DNA of 64,000 bases from Kribbella albertanoniae (GTDB lineage: Bacteria; Actinomycetota; Actinomycetes; Propionibacteriales; Kribbellaceae), in assembly GCF_004348455.1 (NCBI RefSeq), contig NZ_SMKA01000015.1:1-64000 (forward strand). The letters run 5' to 3'. Below are positions 37,778 through 46,045 of this stretch, in pieces (positions within the stretch are counted from its first letter, which is position 1; each line of letters begins with the position of its first letter). The position numbers and the translations under genes are program-made. The notes under the pieces are model-generated. The model saw only the letters and a program-made list of their open reading frames with translations. It was not told the origin of the DNA and ran no database searches.

Positions 37778-39430
37778 TTATGGTCCGGCTGTTGGGGTGG
37801 CGTTGGTGGCCCAGGGGTCGGTGTAGCCGGCGGGAGTGAGAGCGAGCAGTCGTGCTCGGAAGGCTTCGCGGGGTGCGGCTCGTTCCGGGTCGGGGAGGAT
37901 GCTGGCTGCGGGGAGCCAGGTGGGTTGCTCGTGAATGGGGTCGCTGCTGTCATCCGCCCGGGCGGCGGCAGCCCAAGCGGCGGCGGCAGCCCAGCTGGCG
38001 GCGGCTCTGGCGCTGCGGGAATCGGTGGTGCTGGGGTTTACGTTGCTGGGGCTGACCATGTCCGCACCAGGGCTGTCGGCGCTGGTGCCACTGCCACCGC
38101 CGGCACTGGCATTGGCGTTGCTGCTGCGGCTCGCGCCGGCGATGCCGTCGCTGCTGGTGTTGCGGGCAGGGGTGGCCCAGTCGATCAGTCCGGTGATCGC
38201 GGCGCGGTCGATGTTTGGTGACGGGTCGGCCCAAGCAGGGCGGGTGACCTGGACGCCTTCTGCGGTGATCGTGATAGCCCATTGACCGTTGTGCACGGCG
38301 CGGTGATGAACAGCGCACACCAGGGCCAAGTTTCGCAGGCTGGTCGGGCCTCCCTCGGCCCAATGAATCACGTGATGGGCGTGACACATCCACGGCGGTG
38401 CCTTACACACCACACATCCCTTGTCCCGCTTGTTCAGCGCCCGCCGGATGTACCGGTTCACGAACCTCTGCTCGCTCCCGACATCCAACGGCTGCGAATC
38501 ACCGCCGAGCACAATCGGCAACACCGCCGCGTCACACGCGAGGAGCCGGACAGCGCCCGCGGACAGGTTCGCGCCGAACACCAACTCACCAACCGCACCA
38601 CCGCCCGTCGTACCGTCACCGGCTCCCGCTTCACCACCGAAGGCGGCTGGGGCGGTGGCGGCCATGGCGGCTTTGAGGTCGTTGAAGTCGATCGTGACAG
38701 TGATGTGCGGAACCCCGGGATAGTCGGTATTGCCCGCGGCGGCATCCATCGTCACCTTCAACGCATCAGCGCGCCGCTGGTCCGCCGTCCGCGGGTCGCG
38801 TTCACCGTCGATGGTCTTGTGGGGCTTGGACAACTGGTGGTTCTGGGTGAGGAACTGTTCACCGCTGGCACCGGCCAGGAACCCGGAGAACTTCACTCCA
38901 CCGTCGGTCTGACGCAGCCGCAGGTACTCCTTCGCGACCGCTTCGTCCTCGGCCGGTTCAGGGCCGTCGGTGTCCAGCCGGGCCAGGACGTCCTGCCCGA
39001 ACTTGGCGAGTTCGCGCGGGTTACTGCCCCGGGCCACGTTGACCATCTGCTCTTCGGCAACGGCCAGGGTCTCGACCGAGACGGAAGCGGGCGCTTTCTC
39101 GAGGGTGGTGACGATGATCTTGGCGAGGTCGATCGACACGGCCGCGGGCTTCGACGGATCCGCAGGATCGGGCAACGCAGCGGCCACCAGCGGATACTTG
39201 CGCAGCCGCTCGGCGAACGTGAGGTCCTTGCGGACGTCGGTGCGGTCAAGGCGGTACCGCTCCGAGACCAGTTCGGCGGTGTCGCGGGCGCCGAGTTCTT
39301 GAGCGGTACCCATCTCGTCCAGTCGCGCCATCGTCTGCAACCGATCCGCCGCGATGAAGGCAGCGGCAGCTTCCAGTGTGTCCAGGCGGGTCAGCAGTTC
39401 ACCGCCGCTCTGGGTATATACCGGGGGCAT
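37778..39430 (-). CDS. DUF222 / HNH endonuclease-signature protein (13E12-repeat type)
   Basis: A 550-residue protein of the DUF222-HNH family. The ATG at 39430 is preceded by GGAG nine bases earlier; an ATG five codons upstream has its GAGG directly adjacent and is less likely. DUF222 covers about residues 1-320 (LVSERYRLDRTDVRKDLTFAERL; GDSQPLDVGSEQRFVNRYIR). The HNH domain is about 340-395: CVVCKAPPWMCHAHHVIHW then LRNLALVCAVHHRAVH, with the Cys and His zinc pattern. The C-terminal 130 residues are low-complexity Ala/Ser. These genes are highly multiplied in actinobacteria (13E12 repeats in mycobacteria); a selfish or recombination role is supposed but unproven. Confidence 0.88.
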   Translation of the reverse strand: MPPVYTQSGGELLTRLDTLEAAAAFIAADRLQTMARLDEMGTAQELGARDTAELVSERYRLDRTDVRKDLTFAERLRKYPLVAAALPDPADPSKPAAVSIDLAKIIVTTLEKAPASVSVETLAVAEEQMVNVARGSNPRELAKFGQDVLARLDTDGPEPAEDEAVAKEYLRLRQTDGGVKFSGFLAGASGEQFLTQNHQLSKPHKTIDGERDPRTADQRRADALKVTMDAAAGNTDYPGVPHITVTIDFNDLKAAMAATAPAAFGGEAGAGDGTTGGGAVGELVFGANLSAGAVRLLACDAAVLPIVLGGDSQPLDVGSEQRFVNRYIRRALNKRDKGCVVCKAPPWMCHAHHVIHWAEGGPTSLRNLALVCAVHHRAVHNGQWAITITAEGVQVTRPAWADPSPNIDRAAITGLIDWATPARNTSSDGIAGASRSSNANASAGGGSGTSADSPGADMVSPSNVNPSTTDSRSARAAASWAAAAAWAAAARADDSSDPIHEQPTWLPAASILPDPERAAPREAFRARLLALTPAGYTDPWATNATPTAGP

Positions 39431-39749
39431 CGCCAAGATCTCCATACCTCAAAGCTTAGACATGCCCACCGACAGTTTCCGAGCCCGAGAACCCTTATTT
39501 ACAAAGAGATCTGTGGGCTGTTTGTGGGCTGGTTGCACACTCAACTTGCCCACACCCAGCCCCATCGTTGCCTGCAGCAACTACAGCCTGATGGACGAGC
39601 CACCGTGGCACATCCTCGGCCGCATCCGAGCGACCCACCCGCCGGCGCCGGTTCGGATGGCGGTGATGCACAGGCCTGGGTCTCGCGGTCGCATCCGTGT
39701 CGCACGCGCGCCCGGACGCAGCCCCCATGCGATCAACCGGACCCGATGG

Positions 39750-39761
39750 GAACAGATGTTC
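39750..39761 (+). promoter_or_regulatory. LexA (SOS) box
   Basis: GAACAGATGTTC matches GAAC-N4-GTTC exactly, followed by GA as in the actinobacterial consensus CGAACNNNNGTTCG. It ends 23 bp before the ATG of the AlkB-like gene and just upstream of its -10 box, as expected for LexA repression. Confidence 0.75.
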
Positions 39762-39771
39762 GAATTTCGGG

Positions 39772-39777
39772 TAGAGT
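39772..39777 (+). promoter_or_regulatory. -10 box of the AlkB-like gene
   Basis: TAGAGT, 7 nt before the ATG at 39785, 10 bp after the SOS box. Implies a leaderless, LexA-controlled transcript. Confidence 0.55.
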
Positions 39778-39784
39778 GCGGGTT

Positions 39785-40429
39785 ATGGGTGCTGATCTTC
39801 AGGGCTCGTTGCTGGATGCGTTCGAGGATCCGGGGTTGGGATCGCTCGAGGGGATCACGCGGGCGGAGCTTGGGCAGGGCGCTTGGGTCGATGTGCTGCC
39901 AGGGTGGTTGCGCGGGGCGGACCAGGTGTTCGAGCGGCTTGTGCGGGAGGTGCCTTGGTATGCGGAGAAGCGGCAGATGTACGACCGCGTGGTGGATGTG
40001 CCGCGGTTGCTGTGCTTCTACGAGGAGAGCCAGGATCTGCCACTGCCGATCCTCGACGAGGCTCGCGACGCGTTGAGCGACCACTACCGCGAGGAGCTGG
40101 GCGAGCCGTTCCGGACGGCCGGGTTGTGCTACTACCGCGACGGCCGGGACAGCGTGGCCTGGCACGGCGACCGGATCGGGCGCGGGAATCACGAGGACAC
40201 GATGGTGGCGATCCTTTCGGTAGGTGAGCCGCGCATGCTCGCGCTACGGCCGCGGCCGGGTGGGTCGAGCGGGCCGGTGAGTTCGGCGGTCCGGTATCCG
40301 CTCGGGCACGGCGACCTGATCGTGATGGGCGGCTCCTGCCAACGCACCTGGGAGCACGCCATCCCCAAGGCCAGCGGACGAGTCGGGCCCCGGATCAGCA
40401 TCCAGTTCCGCCCCCGCGGCGTGCGCTGA
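39785..40429 (+). CDS. AlkB-like 2-oxoglutarate/Fe(II) dioxygenase
   Basis: A 214-residue dioxygenase of the AlkB type, which repairs alkylated DNA or RNA bases by oxidative demethylation. Fe ligands: WHGDRIG (about residues 125-131, HxD) and WEHAIPK (about 191-197, distal His); the 2-oxoglutarate-binding Arg lies in RISIQFRPR near 204. LCYYRDGRDSVAWH is the usual AlkB strand before HxD. The Met start at 39785 sits 7 nt after a -10 box, so leaderless translation is likely. The SOS box upstream fits a DNA repair role under LexA. Neighbouring genes show no other repair function. Confidence 0.92.
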   Translation: MGADLQGSLLDAFEDPGLGSLEGITRAELGQGAWVDVLPGWLRGADQVFERLVREVPWYAEKRQMYDRVVDVPRLLCFYEESQDLPLPILDEARDALSDHYREELGEPFRTAGLCYYRDGRDSVAWHGDRIGRGNHEDTMVAILSVGEPRMLALRPRPGGSSGPVSSAVRYPLGHGDLIVMGGSCQRTWEHAIPKASGRVGPRISIQFRPRGVR

Positions 40430-40434
40430 GGCTG

Positions 40435-41013
40435 CTACTGGCGAGCGAGCGCGGCTGGATCCAGCTGCATCGGGTACGGCTCCTCGATCGTGGAGAGCAC
40501 TCCCCCAAGAGCTGTCAGTGTCCGGCGGTACTTGCCGTTGCTGAGCTTGGAGGCGATCAGGCGTGGATGCTTCTCAAGCTCGAGACGCCAGTAGAAGTCG
40601 ATGCCGGCTTCGGCATAGAGCTGGGGTTTGATGATCCGGTCCTGCGGCTGCGTGTGAGGTGACACGATCTCGACGACGAGAAGCACGGAGTCGCTGGGGC
40701 AGCGCGGAGCGTCGGTCGCCGTGACGGCGCTGTCGATCAGCAAGAGGTCCGGGGTGGCCAGCCGGCCGCCGGGGATCTCGACGTTGATCACCGGGAGCAG
40801 TTCATAGGGAGCCCGGGCTGCCACGACTGCCGCCTCCAGCAGGTTGGCGAGCCGGCGCGAGGCACGCTGATGAACAGATCCCTCCAGTGCTGGGGTCACC
40901 GTCAGGACGCCCGGGGTGAGTATTTCGTAGCGGGTGTGATTGCCGTCGTCCGGGAGCGCTTCGACGTCTTCGATCGTCCACGGCCCGACGTGATCCACGA
41001 ATCCGATGCTCAT
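40435..41013 (-). CDS. Uma2 family endonuclease-like protein
   Basis: A 192-residue protein of the Uma2 (DUF820) family with a PD-(D/E)XK-like core: TPDLLLIDSAV (Asp, about residues 87-97), VLLVVEIVSPHTQPQDR (Glu, about 109-125), then KPQLYAEAGIDFYWRLE (Lys and strand, about 128-144). The start ATG follows GGAGGATCAATCG. Family members are widespread in cyanobacteria and actinobacteria; nuclease activity is predicted by fold only and the role is unknown. Ends 5 bp from the convergent AlkB-like gene. Confidence 0.88.
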   Translation of the reverse strand: MSIGFVDHVGPWTIEDVEALPDDGNHTRYEILTPGVLTVTPALEGSVHQRASRRLANLLEAAVVAARAPYELLPVINVEIPGGRLATPDLLLIDSAVTATDAPRCPSDSVLLVVEIVSPHTQPQDRIIKPQLYAEAGIDFYWRLELEKHPRLIASKLSNGKYRRTLTALGGVLSTIEEPYPMQLDPAALARQ

Positions 41014-41058
41014 CGATTGATCCTCCAGCTGGTGATGCCCGGCTCAGTCTTCCATGGG

Positions 41059-41511
41059 TCAGGCGGCGTTCGAGTTGGCGAGTAGGGGTTGGTAGATGTG
41101 GTCGGGGGTGGCTATGTAGAAGGCGAGGAGGGGGACTTGGGCGGCTTGGCAGAGGTGGTGGGCGGCGGTGGACCATTCGTCGTCTACTTCGGGCCAGGTG
41201 GGTGGGCCGGGGCGGCCGAGGGCCAGGAGGAGGCAGGAGCCGGGCTCGGAGCGGAGGGCGAGCACTAGCGGGTGCATGGCTGTTGCGCAGAGGCCGGGAG
41301 GGTCCAGGGGTAGGTCCTGCTCGGCGAACTCTTCGGGCAGGTCGATGGCTACTACGGCTCGGAAGCGGGCGTCGGGGCCGCAGAGGATGGCGGTGAAGGT
41401 GCCGTTGCGGCGGTCGCGGTCGCTGACCATCAGGTCGACGACGTCGGCGGCGAGGGTGGGATCGGTCAGGGGCTGGTCGGCCCACTCGGGGGCCAGGTCA
41501 AGGAAGGTCAT
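41059..41511 (-). CDS. Conserved hypothetical protein
   Basis: A 150-residue protein from the ATG at 41511, unrecognised. It has an alternating acidic and hydrophobic pattern: DLMVSDRDRRNGTFTAILCG, VVAIDLPEEFAEQ, LALRSEPGSCLLLALGRPG and a C-terminal helix-strand. It could be a small alpha/beta fold resembling regulators of the DUF4192 kind, but no motif proves this. The open frame runs to an ATG at 41571 that lacks a ribosome binding site, so the start is uncertain. It has 45 bp to the Uma2 gene and is in the same direction, so they may be co-transcribed. Confidence 0.6.
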   Translation of the reverse strand: MTFLDLAPEWADQPLTDPTLAADVVDLMVSDRDRRNGTFTAILCGPDARFRAVVAIDLPEEFAEQDLPLDPPGLCATAMHPLVLALRSEPGSCLLLALGRPGPPTWPEVDDEWSTAAHHLCQAAQVPLLAFYIATPDHIYQPLLANSNAA

Positions 41512-41632
41512 ACCAAGAAGGTGCCGTGGATCCCAGCCCGGATTCGAGTTATCCACAAGGCAGTTTGCCATCGGATAATTGGCCCACCCAACTGGCCATA
41601 AAGTGGATCTGTAGCGTGGGCCGCTGCGGTCA

Positions 41633-41638
41633 TAGGCT
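41633..41638 (+). promoter_or_regulatory. Candidate -10 box of the MFS gene
   Basis: TAGGCT, 6 nt before the ATG at 41645; no ribosome binding site precedes that ATG. Confidence 0.4.
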
Positions 41639-41644
41639 CATCAC

Positions 41645-42880
41645 ATGATGACGAACAAGTTCTTGCCGCCCGCGGGAGCACCGCGCGATCTGGCGATGGC
41701 ACAGCTGGCGAACTCGGTGGGCGACGGTGCGTTCGTCGTCACGTCGGCACTGTTCTTCACGCGGGTGGTCGGGCTGTCGGAGGCGCAGGTCGGGCTGGGG
41801 CTGACGATCGCTTGGCTGGTCGGGTTCCTGACCGGCGTGCCGCTGGGCAACCTGGCGGACCGCAAGGGACCGCGGATGGTCGCCATCCTGCTGGCATTGA
41901 GTACGGCGGTCTCGGTGGCGGCGTTCTTGTTCGTCCGCAGCTTCCCGCTCTTCCTGGTGGCCGCGATCGCCTACGCCTGCAGCCAGACCGGACTGACGGC
42001 TGCTCGGCAGGCACTGCTCGCCGGACTGATCGCGCCGGCCGAACGCACCCGGATCCGCGCATTCCTGCAGGCCACGGTGAACGGTGGGCTGGCGGTCGGT
42101 GCGCTGCTCGGCGGAATCGCGCTGCAGTTCGACACAGAGGCGGCGTACCTGATCGTCTTTGCACTGGACGCGGTGAGCTTCCTGATCGCCGCCGCGCTGA
42201 TCAGGCGCGTGCCATCGGTCGCGGTCACCGTCCGGATCCAGGGTGAGCCGCGGCTCGCCGTACTGCGGGATCGTCCGTACGCCGTCCTAGCGCTGCTGAA
42301 CTCGATCATGCTGCTGTTCATGCCGCTGATCAGTCTGATCGGCCCGCTGTGGATCGTGACTCGCACCGATGCGCCGAGCTGGGCGGTCGCCTCGCTGATG
42401 ATCGTGAACACGCTCGGCGTCACGTTCTTCCAGGTGCGCGTGGCGCGTAAGGTCCGCGATCTGCGCACCGCGACGAAGTCGGTCCGGTACGCCGGGATCG
42501 CGATGCTGGCCGCCTGCGGCGTGTTCGCCTTCACCGCGATGGACCTGCACCCTGCCGTCGCTGCCGGAGTGCTCATCCTCGCCGCCGCGCTGCTGACGCT
42601 GGGCGAGATGAAGCTGGCCTCGGGCGCCTGGGAGATCAGCTTCGGGCTGGCGCCGGCCGACAAGCAGGGGCAGTACCAAGGGTTCTTCGGCACTGGTCCT
42701 GCGATCGCCAGGATGCTCGGTCCGGCGCTGCTGACCACGGTGGTCCTGGGCTGGGGCCCGATCGGCTGGATCCTCGTCGGAGCCCTGTTCCTTGGGACCA
42801 GTATGGGAACTGGTCCCGCCGTAAAATGGGCAGCGCGGACGCGGGCCGTCAGTGTGGACGGTCCGGCCGTGGTCGCCTGA
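41645..42880 (+). CDS. MFS transporter
   Basis: A 411-residue major facilitator with about 12 hydrophobic segments. The MFS motif A loop is GVPLGNLADRKGPRMVAIL (about residues 60-78, the GxLaDrxGxkrxl pattern), between segments 2 and 3. The N-half continues with SQTGLTAARQALLAG, typical of drug- or small-molecule exporters. Start ATG at 41645 or 41648. It is 8 bp from the next gene in the same direction, so the two form a unit. Substrate unknown. Confidence 0.9.
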   Translation: MMTNKFLPPAGAPRDLAMAQLANSVGDGAFVVTSALFFTRVVGLSEAQVGLGLTIAWLVGFLTGVPLGNLADRKGPRMVAILLALSTAVSVAAFLFVRSFPLFLVAAIAYACSQTGLTAARQALLAGLIAPAERTRIRAFLQATVNGGLAVGALLGGIALQFDTEAAYLIVFALDAVSFLIAAALIRRVPSVAVTVRIQGEPRLAVLRDRPYAVLALLNSIMLLFMPLISLIGPLWIVTRTDAPSWAVASLMIVNTLGVTFFQVRVARKVRDLRTATKSVRYAGIAMLAACGVFAFTAMDLHPAVAAGVLILAAALLTLGEMKLASGAWEISFGLAPADKQGQYQGFFGTGPAIARMLGPALLTTVVLGWGPIGWILVGALFLGTSMGTGPAVKWAARTRAVSVDGPAVVA

Positions 42881-42888
42881 GGAGCCTG

Positions 42889-43527
42889 ATGGATATCCCC
42901 GGTCTGGTCGAGGTCACGACGTACGAGGAACTGCGCGAGATCGTCCCACCGCCCTTCGGCGCAGCGGTCGACAAGGAGCGCAAGGAACTGCATCCGCTGG
43001 ACCGGGAGTGGCTTGCCGCCTCGCCGTTCGTGCTGATGGCCACCTCCGCGGCCGACGGCACCTGTGATGTGTCGCCGAAGGGTGATCCGGCCGGGTTCAC
43101 GCTGGTTCTCGACGACACCACGATCGCGATCCCGGACCGGGCCGGCAACCGGCGGGTGGACAGCTTCGAGAACATCATCAGCAACCCGCATGTCGGGCTG
43201 ATCTACTTCCTGCCGGGCCGGACGGACACGTTGCGGATCAACGGGCGGGCCCGGATCGTCAGCGAAGCGCCGTTCTTCGACCAGATGATCGTCAAAGGGA
43301 ACCGGCCGCAACTTGCCCTCCTGGTAGACATCGAGGAGGTCTACCACCACTGCTCGAAGTCGTTCCTTCGCTCGAAGCTGTGGAAGCCGGAGAGCTGGAA
43401 CGTCGACGCCGCGCCGAGCCGGGCCGAGATCTCGCAGGCGCTGGAGCGTAAGGACGCCAGTCTGGCCGAGCTGGAGAAGTACTACGGCAAGGAGTACGAA
43501 GAGAAGATCTACGACGTCAAGTACTGA
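42889..43527 (+). CDS. PPOX-type flavoprotein, MSMEG_1061-like pyridoxamine 5-phosphate oxidase family
   Basis: A 212-residue FMN-binding split-barrel protein. ATG at 42889 follows TGAGGAGCCTG. Recognised from WLAASPFVLMATSAADGTCDVSPKGDPAGF (split as WLAASPFVLMATSA and DVSPKGDPAGF, about 45-75), IPDRAGNRRVDSFENII (about 84-100) and NGRARIV (about 117-123), the pattern of the MSMEG_1061 subfamily. Such proteins bind FMN or F420 and may act as oxidoreductases of small substrates. Co-transcribed with the MFS gene (8 bp gap), so it may handle or reduce the exported compound; that is inference. Confidence 0.88.
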   Translation: MDIPGLVEVTTYEELREIVPPPFGAAVDKERKELHPLDREWLAASPFVLMATSAADGTCDVSPKGDPAGFTLVLDDTTIAIPDRAGNRRVDSFENIISNPHVGLIYFLPGRTDTLRINGRARIVSEAPFFDQMIVKGNRPQLALLVDIEEVYHHCSKSFLRSKLWKPESWNVDAAPSRAEISQALERKDASLAELEKYYGKEYEEKIYDVKY

Positions 43528-43591
43528 GTACTGCGACCGGAGTAGCCACATGTACTCCGTGGCGACGATGACATCGAGGGGCGCCGCGCCG

Positions 43592-43597
43592 TACGGT
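43592..43597 (+). promoter_or_regulatory. Candidate -10 box of the histidine kinase gene
   Basis: TACGGT, 8 nt before the GTG at 43606. Confidence 0.35.
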
Positions 43598-43605
43598 TCC
43601 ATACT

Positions 43606-44739
43606 GTGAGCACTGACCGCTGGGCCCAGGTACGGCGAATCGCCCTGCCGCTGGTGATGTCGGTCCTCGGTGTGGTCGGGTCGCTCGGGGCAGCGAACAA
43701 CGGCCAGTACGACCGGCGGCCGGCGGACTGGTTCATGGTGCTGCTGATCCTGAAGGGGTCGCTGTCGCTGTACTGGCTGCGGACCCACGTGGTCCCGGTG
43801 CTGTGGGCAACGGTCGTGTCCACGCTCATCTACATGCTGATGCAGTACCCGTACGGCCCGGTGATCTTCCCGTTCATCATCGCGGTGTTCACGACCATCC
43901 GGCTCGGGCACCGGCTGGTCGGGTGGTCGGCGCTGGCTGCGCTGTACATCGGCCATGTCGGCGGGCGGATGCTGCTCGGCATCAACGAGGACGGCGTCTA
44001 CCAGATCCTGCTGGTCGGCTTCTTCTTCGTCCTGCTGGGCACTGTCTCGGAGCTGTTCCGGGCGCACCGCGAGCGGGTGACCGCCTCCGAGCGCACGCGC
44101 CGGGAGGCCGAGCTGCGGCAGGCGAGCGAGGAGCGGCTCCGGATCGCGCAGGAGTTGCATGACGTGGTTGCGCACCACATCTCGCTCATCAACGTGCAGG
44201 CGTCGACTGCGCTGCACCTGGCCGACCGGCAACCCGAGCAGGCCGCACCGGCGCTCGCAGCGATCAAGGACGCCAGCAAGGAAGCACTGGTGGAGCTACG
44301 GTCGATTGTCGGCATCCTCCGGCAGACCGATGAGTCCGCACCGCGCCAGCCGGTCGCAGGGCTGGATCGGCTCGACCATCTGGTCAGCCGGACGTCCATG
44401 GCCGGTCTGGAGGTGCACACCGCGATCCATGGTGAGTCACGTCCACTACCGACCGGGCTGGACCGCGCTGCGTTCCGCATCATCCAGGAGTCGCTGACAA
44501 ACGTCGTACGGCATGCCAAAGCGACCACTGCGACCGTGCGGATCCAGTACGGCGAGGAGTCGCTCGTGATCCAGGTCGACGACAACGGACGGTCGCTGGC
44601 CGGCGCACCAACCGAAGGCAACGGCATCGTCGGCATGCGCGAACGCGCCACCGCTCTCGGCGGGACCCTGGCGACGACCCGCACCCCCGCGGGTGGACTG
44701 CGGGTCGTCGCGACGCTACCCCTAGGGTGCGCCTCTTAA
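43606..44739 (+). CDS. Sensor histidine kinase, HisKA_3 / NarX-DesK type
   Basis: A 377-residue membrane kinase with GTG start. Four to five hydrophobic segments cover about residues 10-150, then a coiled-coil linker (FRAHRERVTASERTRREAEL). The HisKA_3 phosphoacceptor is QELHDVVAHHISLI (His about 187). The ATPase domain has QESLTNVVRHAK (N box, about 289-300), DDNGRS (G1) and GNGIVGMRERA (G2). It would phosphorylate a NarL-type regulator; no such gene is adjacent. The next kinase (47303) already has its own partner (48454), leaving the regulator at 49146 as the possible mate. Ligand unknown. Confidence 0.9.
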   Translation: MSTDRWAQVRRIALPLVMSVLGVVGSLGAANNGQYDRRPADWFMVLLILKGSLSLYWLRTHVVPVLWATVVSTLIYMLMQYPYGPVIFPFIIAVFTTIRLGHRLVGWSALAALYIGHVGGRMLLGINEDGVYQILLVGFFFVLLGTVSELFRAHRERVTASERTRREAELRQASEERLRIAQELHDVVAHHISLINVQASTALHLADRQPEQAAPALAAIKDASKEALVELRSIVGILRQTDESAPRQPVAGLDRLDHLVSRTSMAGLEVHTAIHGESRPLPTGLDRAAFRIIQESLTNVVRHAKATTATVRIQYGEESLVIQVDDNGRSLAGAPTEGNGIVGMRERATALGGTLATTRTPAGGLRVVATLPLGCAS

Positions 44740-44751
44740 GTCCGCGCCGCC

Positions 44752-45966
44752 CTAGTCGGGCAAGCGCACGTGGGACGGGCTGAGCTCGGCGACGCTCGAG
44801 ACGCCGAGCAGGGCCATGGTGCGGCGGACCTCCTTGGTGAGGATGTCCGCGGCGCGAGCGACACCGCGCTGGCCGCCGGCCATCAGGCCATACAGGTACG
44901 CACGGCCGACCAGGCAGGCGTCGGCGCCGAGAGCGACCGCAGCCACGATGTCGGCACCGGACATGATGCCGGTGTCGAGGTAGATCTCCGCGTCGGAACC
45001 GATCGCCTTGCGAACGTCCGGCAGGATGCGCAGCGGCGTTGGCGCGCGGTCGAGCTGGCGGCCGCCGTGGTTGGAGAGCACGATCGCGTCCGCGCCGGCC
45101 TCGACCACGCGGCGAGCGTCGTCGACGGTCTGGATGCCCTTGACGATCAGCGGGCCGTCCCAGATCGAGCGCAGCCAGGTCAGGTCGTCGATCGTCATGG
45201 TGGGATCGAAGAGCTTGTCCAGCAGCTCAGCGACTGTGCCGTCCCAGCTGGAGAGGGAGGCGAACGTCAGCGGGCGGGTGGTGAGCAGGTTGGCCCACCA
45301 GGCCGGGTGCATCGACGCGTCCAGCACGGTCTTGGCGGTCAGCGACGGCGGGATGGTGAAGCCGTTGCGTACATCACGCAGGCGTGCACCTGCGACCGGT
45401 ACGTCGACCGTCAGCATCAGCGCCTCATACCCGGCAGCGGCGGACCGCTTGACCAGGTCCTCACCGGAGTCGCGGTCCTTCCAGACGTACAGCTGGAACC
45501 ACTTCCGCGCCTCCGGGCCGGCCGCGGCGACATCCTCGATCGAGGTGGTGCCCATGGTGGAGAGCGCATACGGGATGCCGATCTCCTCGGCGACCTTGAC
45601 GACCGCCCCCTCCCCCTCGTGGTTCATCATCCGGGTGAACCCGGTCGGTGCGAAGGCGAACGGCAGCTCCGAGCGCTTGCCGAGGATCGTCGTCCCGAGG
45701 TCGATGTCGGAGACGTTGCGCAGGATCGACGGCTGCAGCTCCATCTCGGCGAACAGCCGGCGGGCCCGGCTGAGGCTGATCTCGGCCTCGGCGGCGCCGT
45801 CGGTGTAGTCGAAGACCGAGCGCGGTGTACGGCGTTTCGCGATCGCCCGCAGATCCGCGATCGTGAGCGCCTTCTCGAGGCGGCGCTCGGTGGGGTTCGT
45901 GGTGATCGGCTTGGCCCGCAGCAGGGGCCTCAGCTCGGACCATTTGGGTAGCTGACGGTCGGTCAT
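44752..45966 (-). CDS. lldD: FMN-dependent L-lactate dehydrogenase / alpha-hydroxy-acid oxidase
   Basis: A 404-residue enzyme of the FMN alpha-hydroxy-acid oxidase family, with the LldD2-like N-terminus (ERRLEKALTIADLRAIAKRR) and length close to mycobacterial LldD2. Motifs: FDYTDGAAEAE, FAPTGFTRMM (FMN binding), KWFQLYVWKDR, LMLTVDVPVAGARLRD, IVKGIQTVDDA (Lys), and LSNHGGRQLDRAP with the catalytic His and Arg, then DTGIMSGADIV. The ATG at 45966 follows CCGGAGTACCCCG. It oxidises L-lactate to pyruvate. The divergent GntR gene and the two operators between them fit lactate-responsive control. Confidence 0.9.
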   Translation of the reverse strand: MTDRQLPKWSELRPLLRAKPITTNPTERRLEKALTIADLRAIAKRRTPRSVFDYTDGAAEAEISLSRARRLFAEMELQPSILRNVSDIDLGTTILGKRSELPFAFAPTGFTRMMNHEGEGAVVKVAEEIGIPYALSTMGTTSIEDVAAAGPEARKWFQLYVWKDRDSGEDLVKRSAAAGYEALMLTVDVPVAGARLRDVRNGFTIPPSLTAKTVLDASMHPAWWANLLTTRPLTFASLSSWDGTVAELLDKLFDPTMTIDDLTWLRSIWDGPLIVKGIQTVDDARRVVEAGADAIVLSNHGGRQLDRAPTPLRILPDVRKAIGSDAEIYLDTGIMSGADIVAAVALGADACLVGRAYLYGLMAGGQRGVARAADILTKEVRRTMALLGVSSVAELSPSHVRLPD

Positions 45967-45991
45967 CGGGGTACTCCGGGGGCAGGCTCGG

Positions 45992-46006
45992 TGTGGTCGG
46001 ACCACA
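45992..46006. promoter_or_regulatory. GntR/FadR-type operator 1
   Basis: TGTGGTC-G-GACCACA, perfect 7+1+7 palindrome between lldD and its divergent GntR gene, containing the FadR-subfamily core TGGTNNGACCA. Confidence 0.75.
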
Positions 46007-46014
46007 GCCTATCC

Positions 46015-46029
46015 TGTGGTCCGACCACA
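46015..46029. promoter_or_regulatory. GntR/FadR-type operator 2
   Basis: TGTGGTC-C-GACCACA, perfect palindrome (16 bp extended by one base each side to CTG...CAG), centre 23 bp from operator 1. It overlaps the region just upstream of the -10 box of the GntR gene, so autorepression is likely. Confidence 0.75.
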
Positions 46030-46033
46030 GGGG

Positions 46034-46039
46034 TAGAGT
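46034..46039 (+). promoter_or_regulatory. -10 box of the GntR gene
   Basis: TAGAGT, 6 nt before the GTG at 46046; identical to the -10 box of the AlkB-like gene. Confidence 0.5.
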
Positions 46040-46045
46040 CGCCGG

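Larger units (their letters stand above)
39431..39784. other. Spacer with AT-rich stretch and SOS promoter
   Basis: 354 bp between divergent DUF222-HNH and AlkB-like genes. An AT-rich stretch at 39492-39510 may serve the minus-strand promoter; TGTGGGCTG occurs twice (39512-39520, 39523-39531). The SOS box and -10 box at the right end serve the AlkB-like gene. No gene called. Confidence 0.5.

Noticed and set aside
37393-37953. Pro-rich minus-strand frame
   Set aside because: Overlaps the DUF222-HNH gene end and the repeats; composition is that of a shadow frame.
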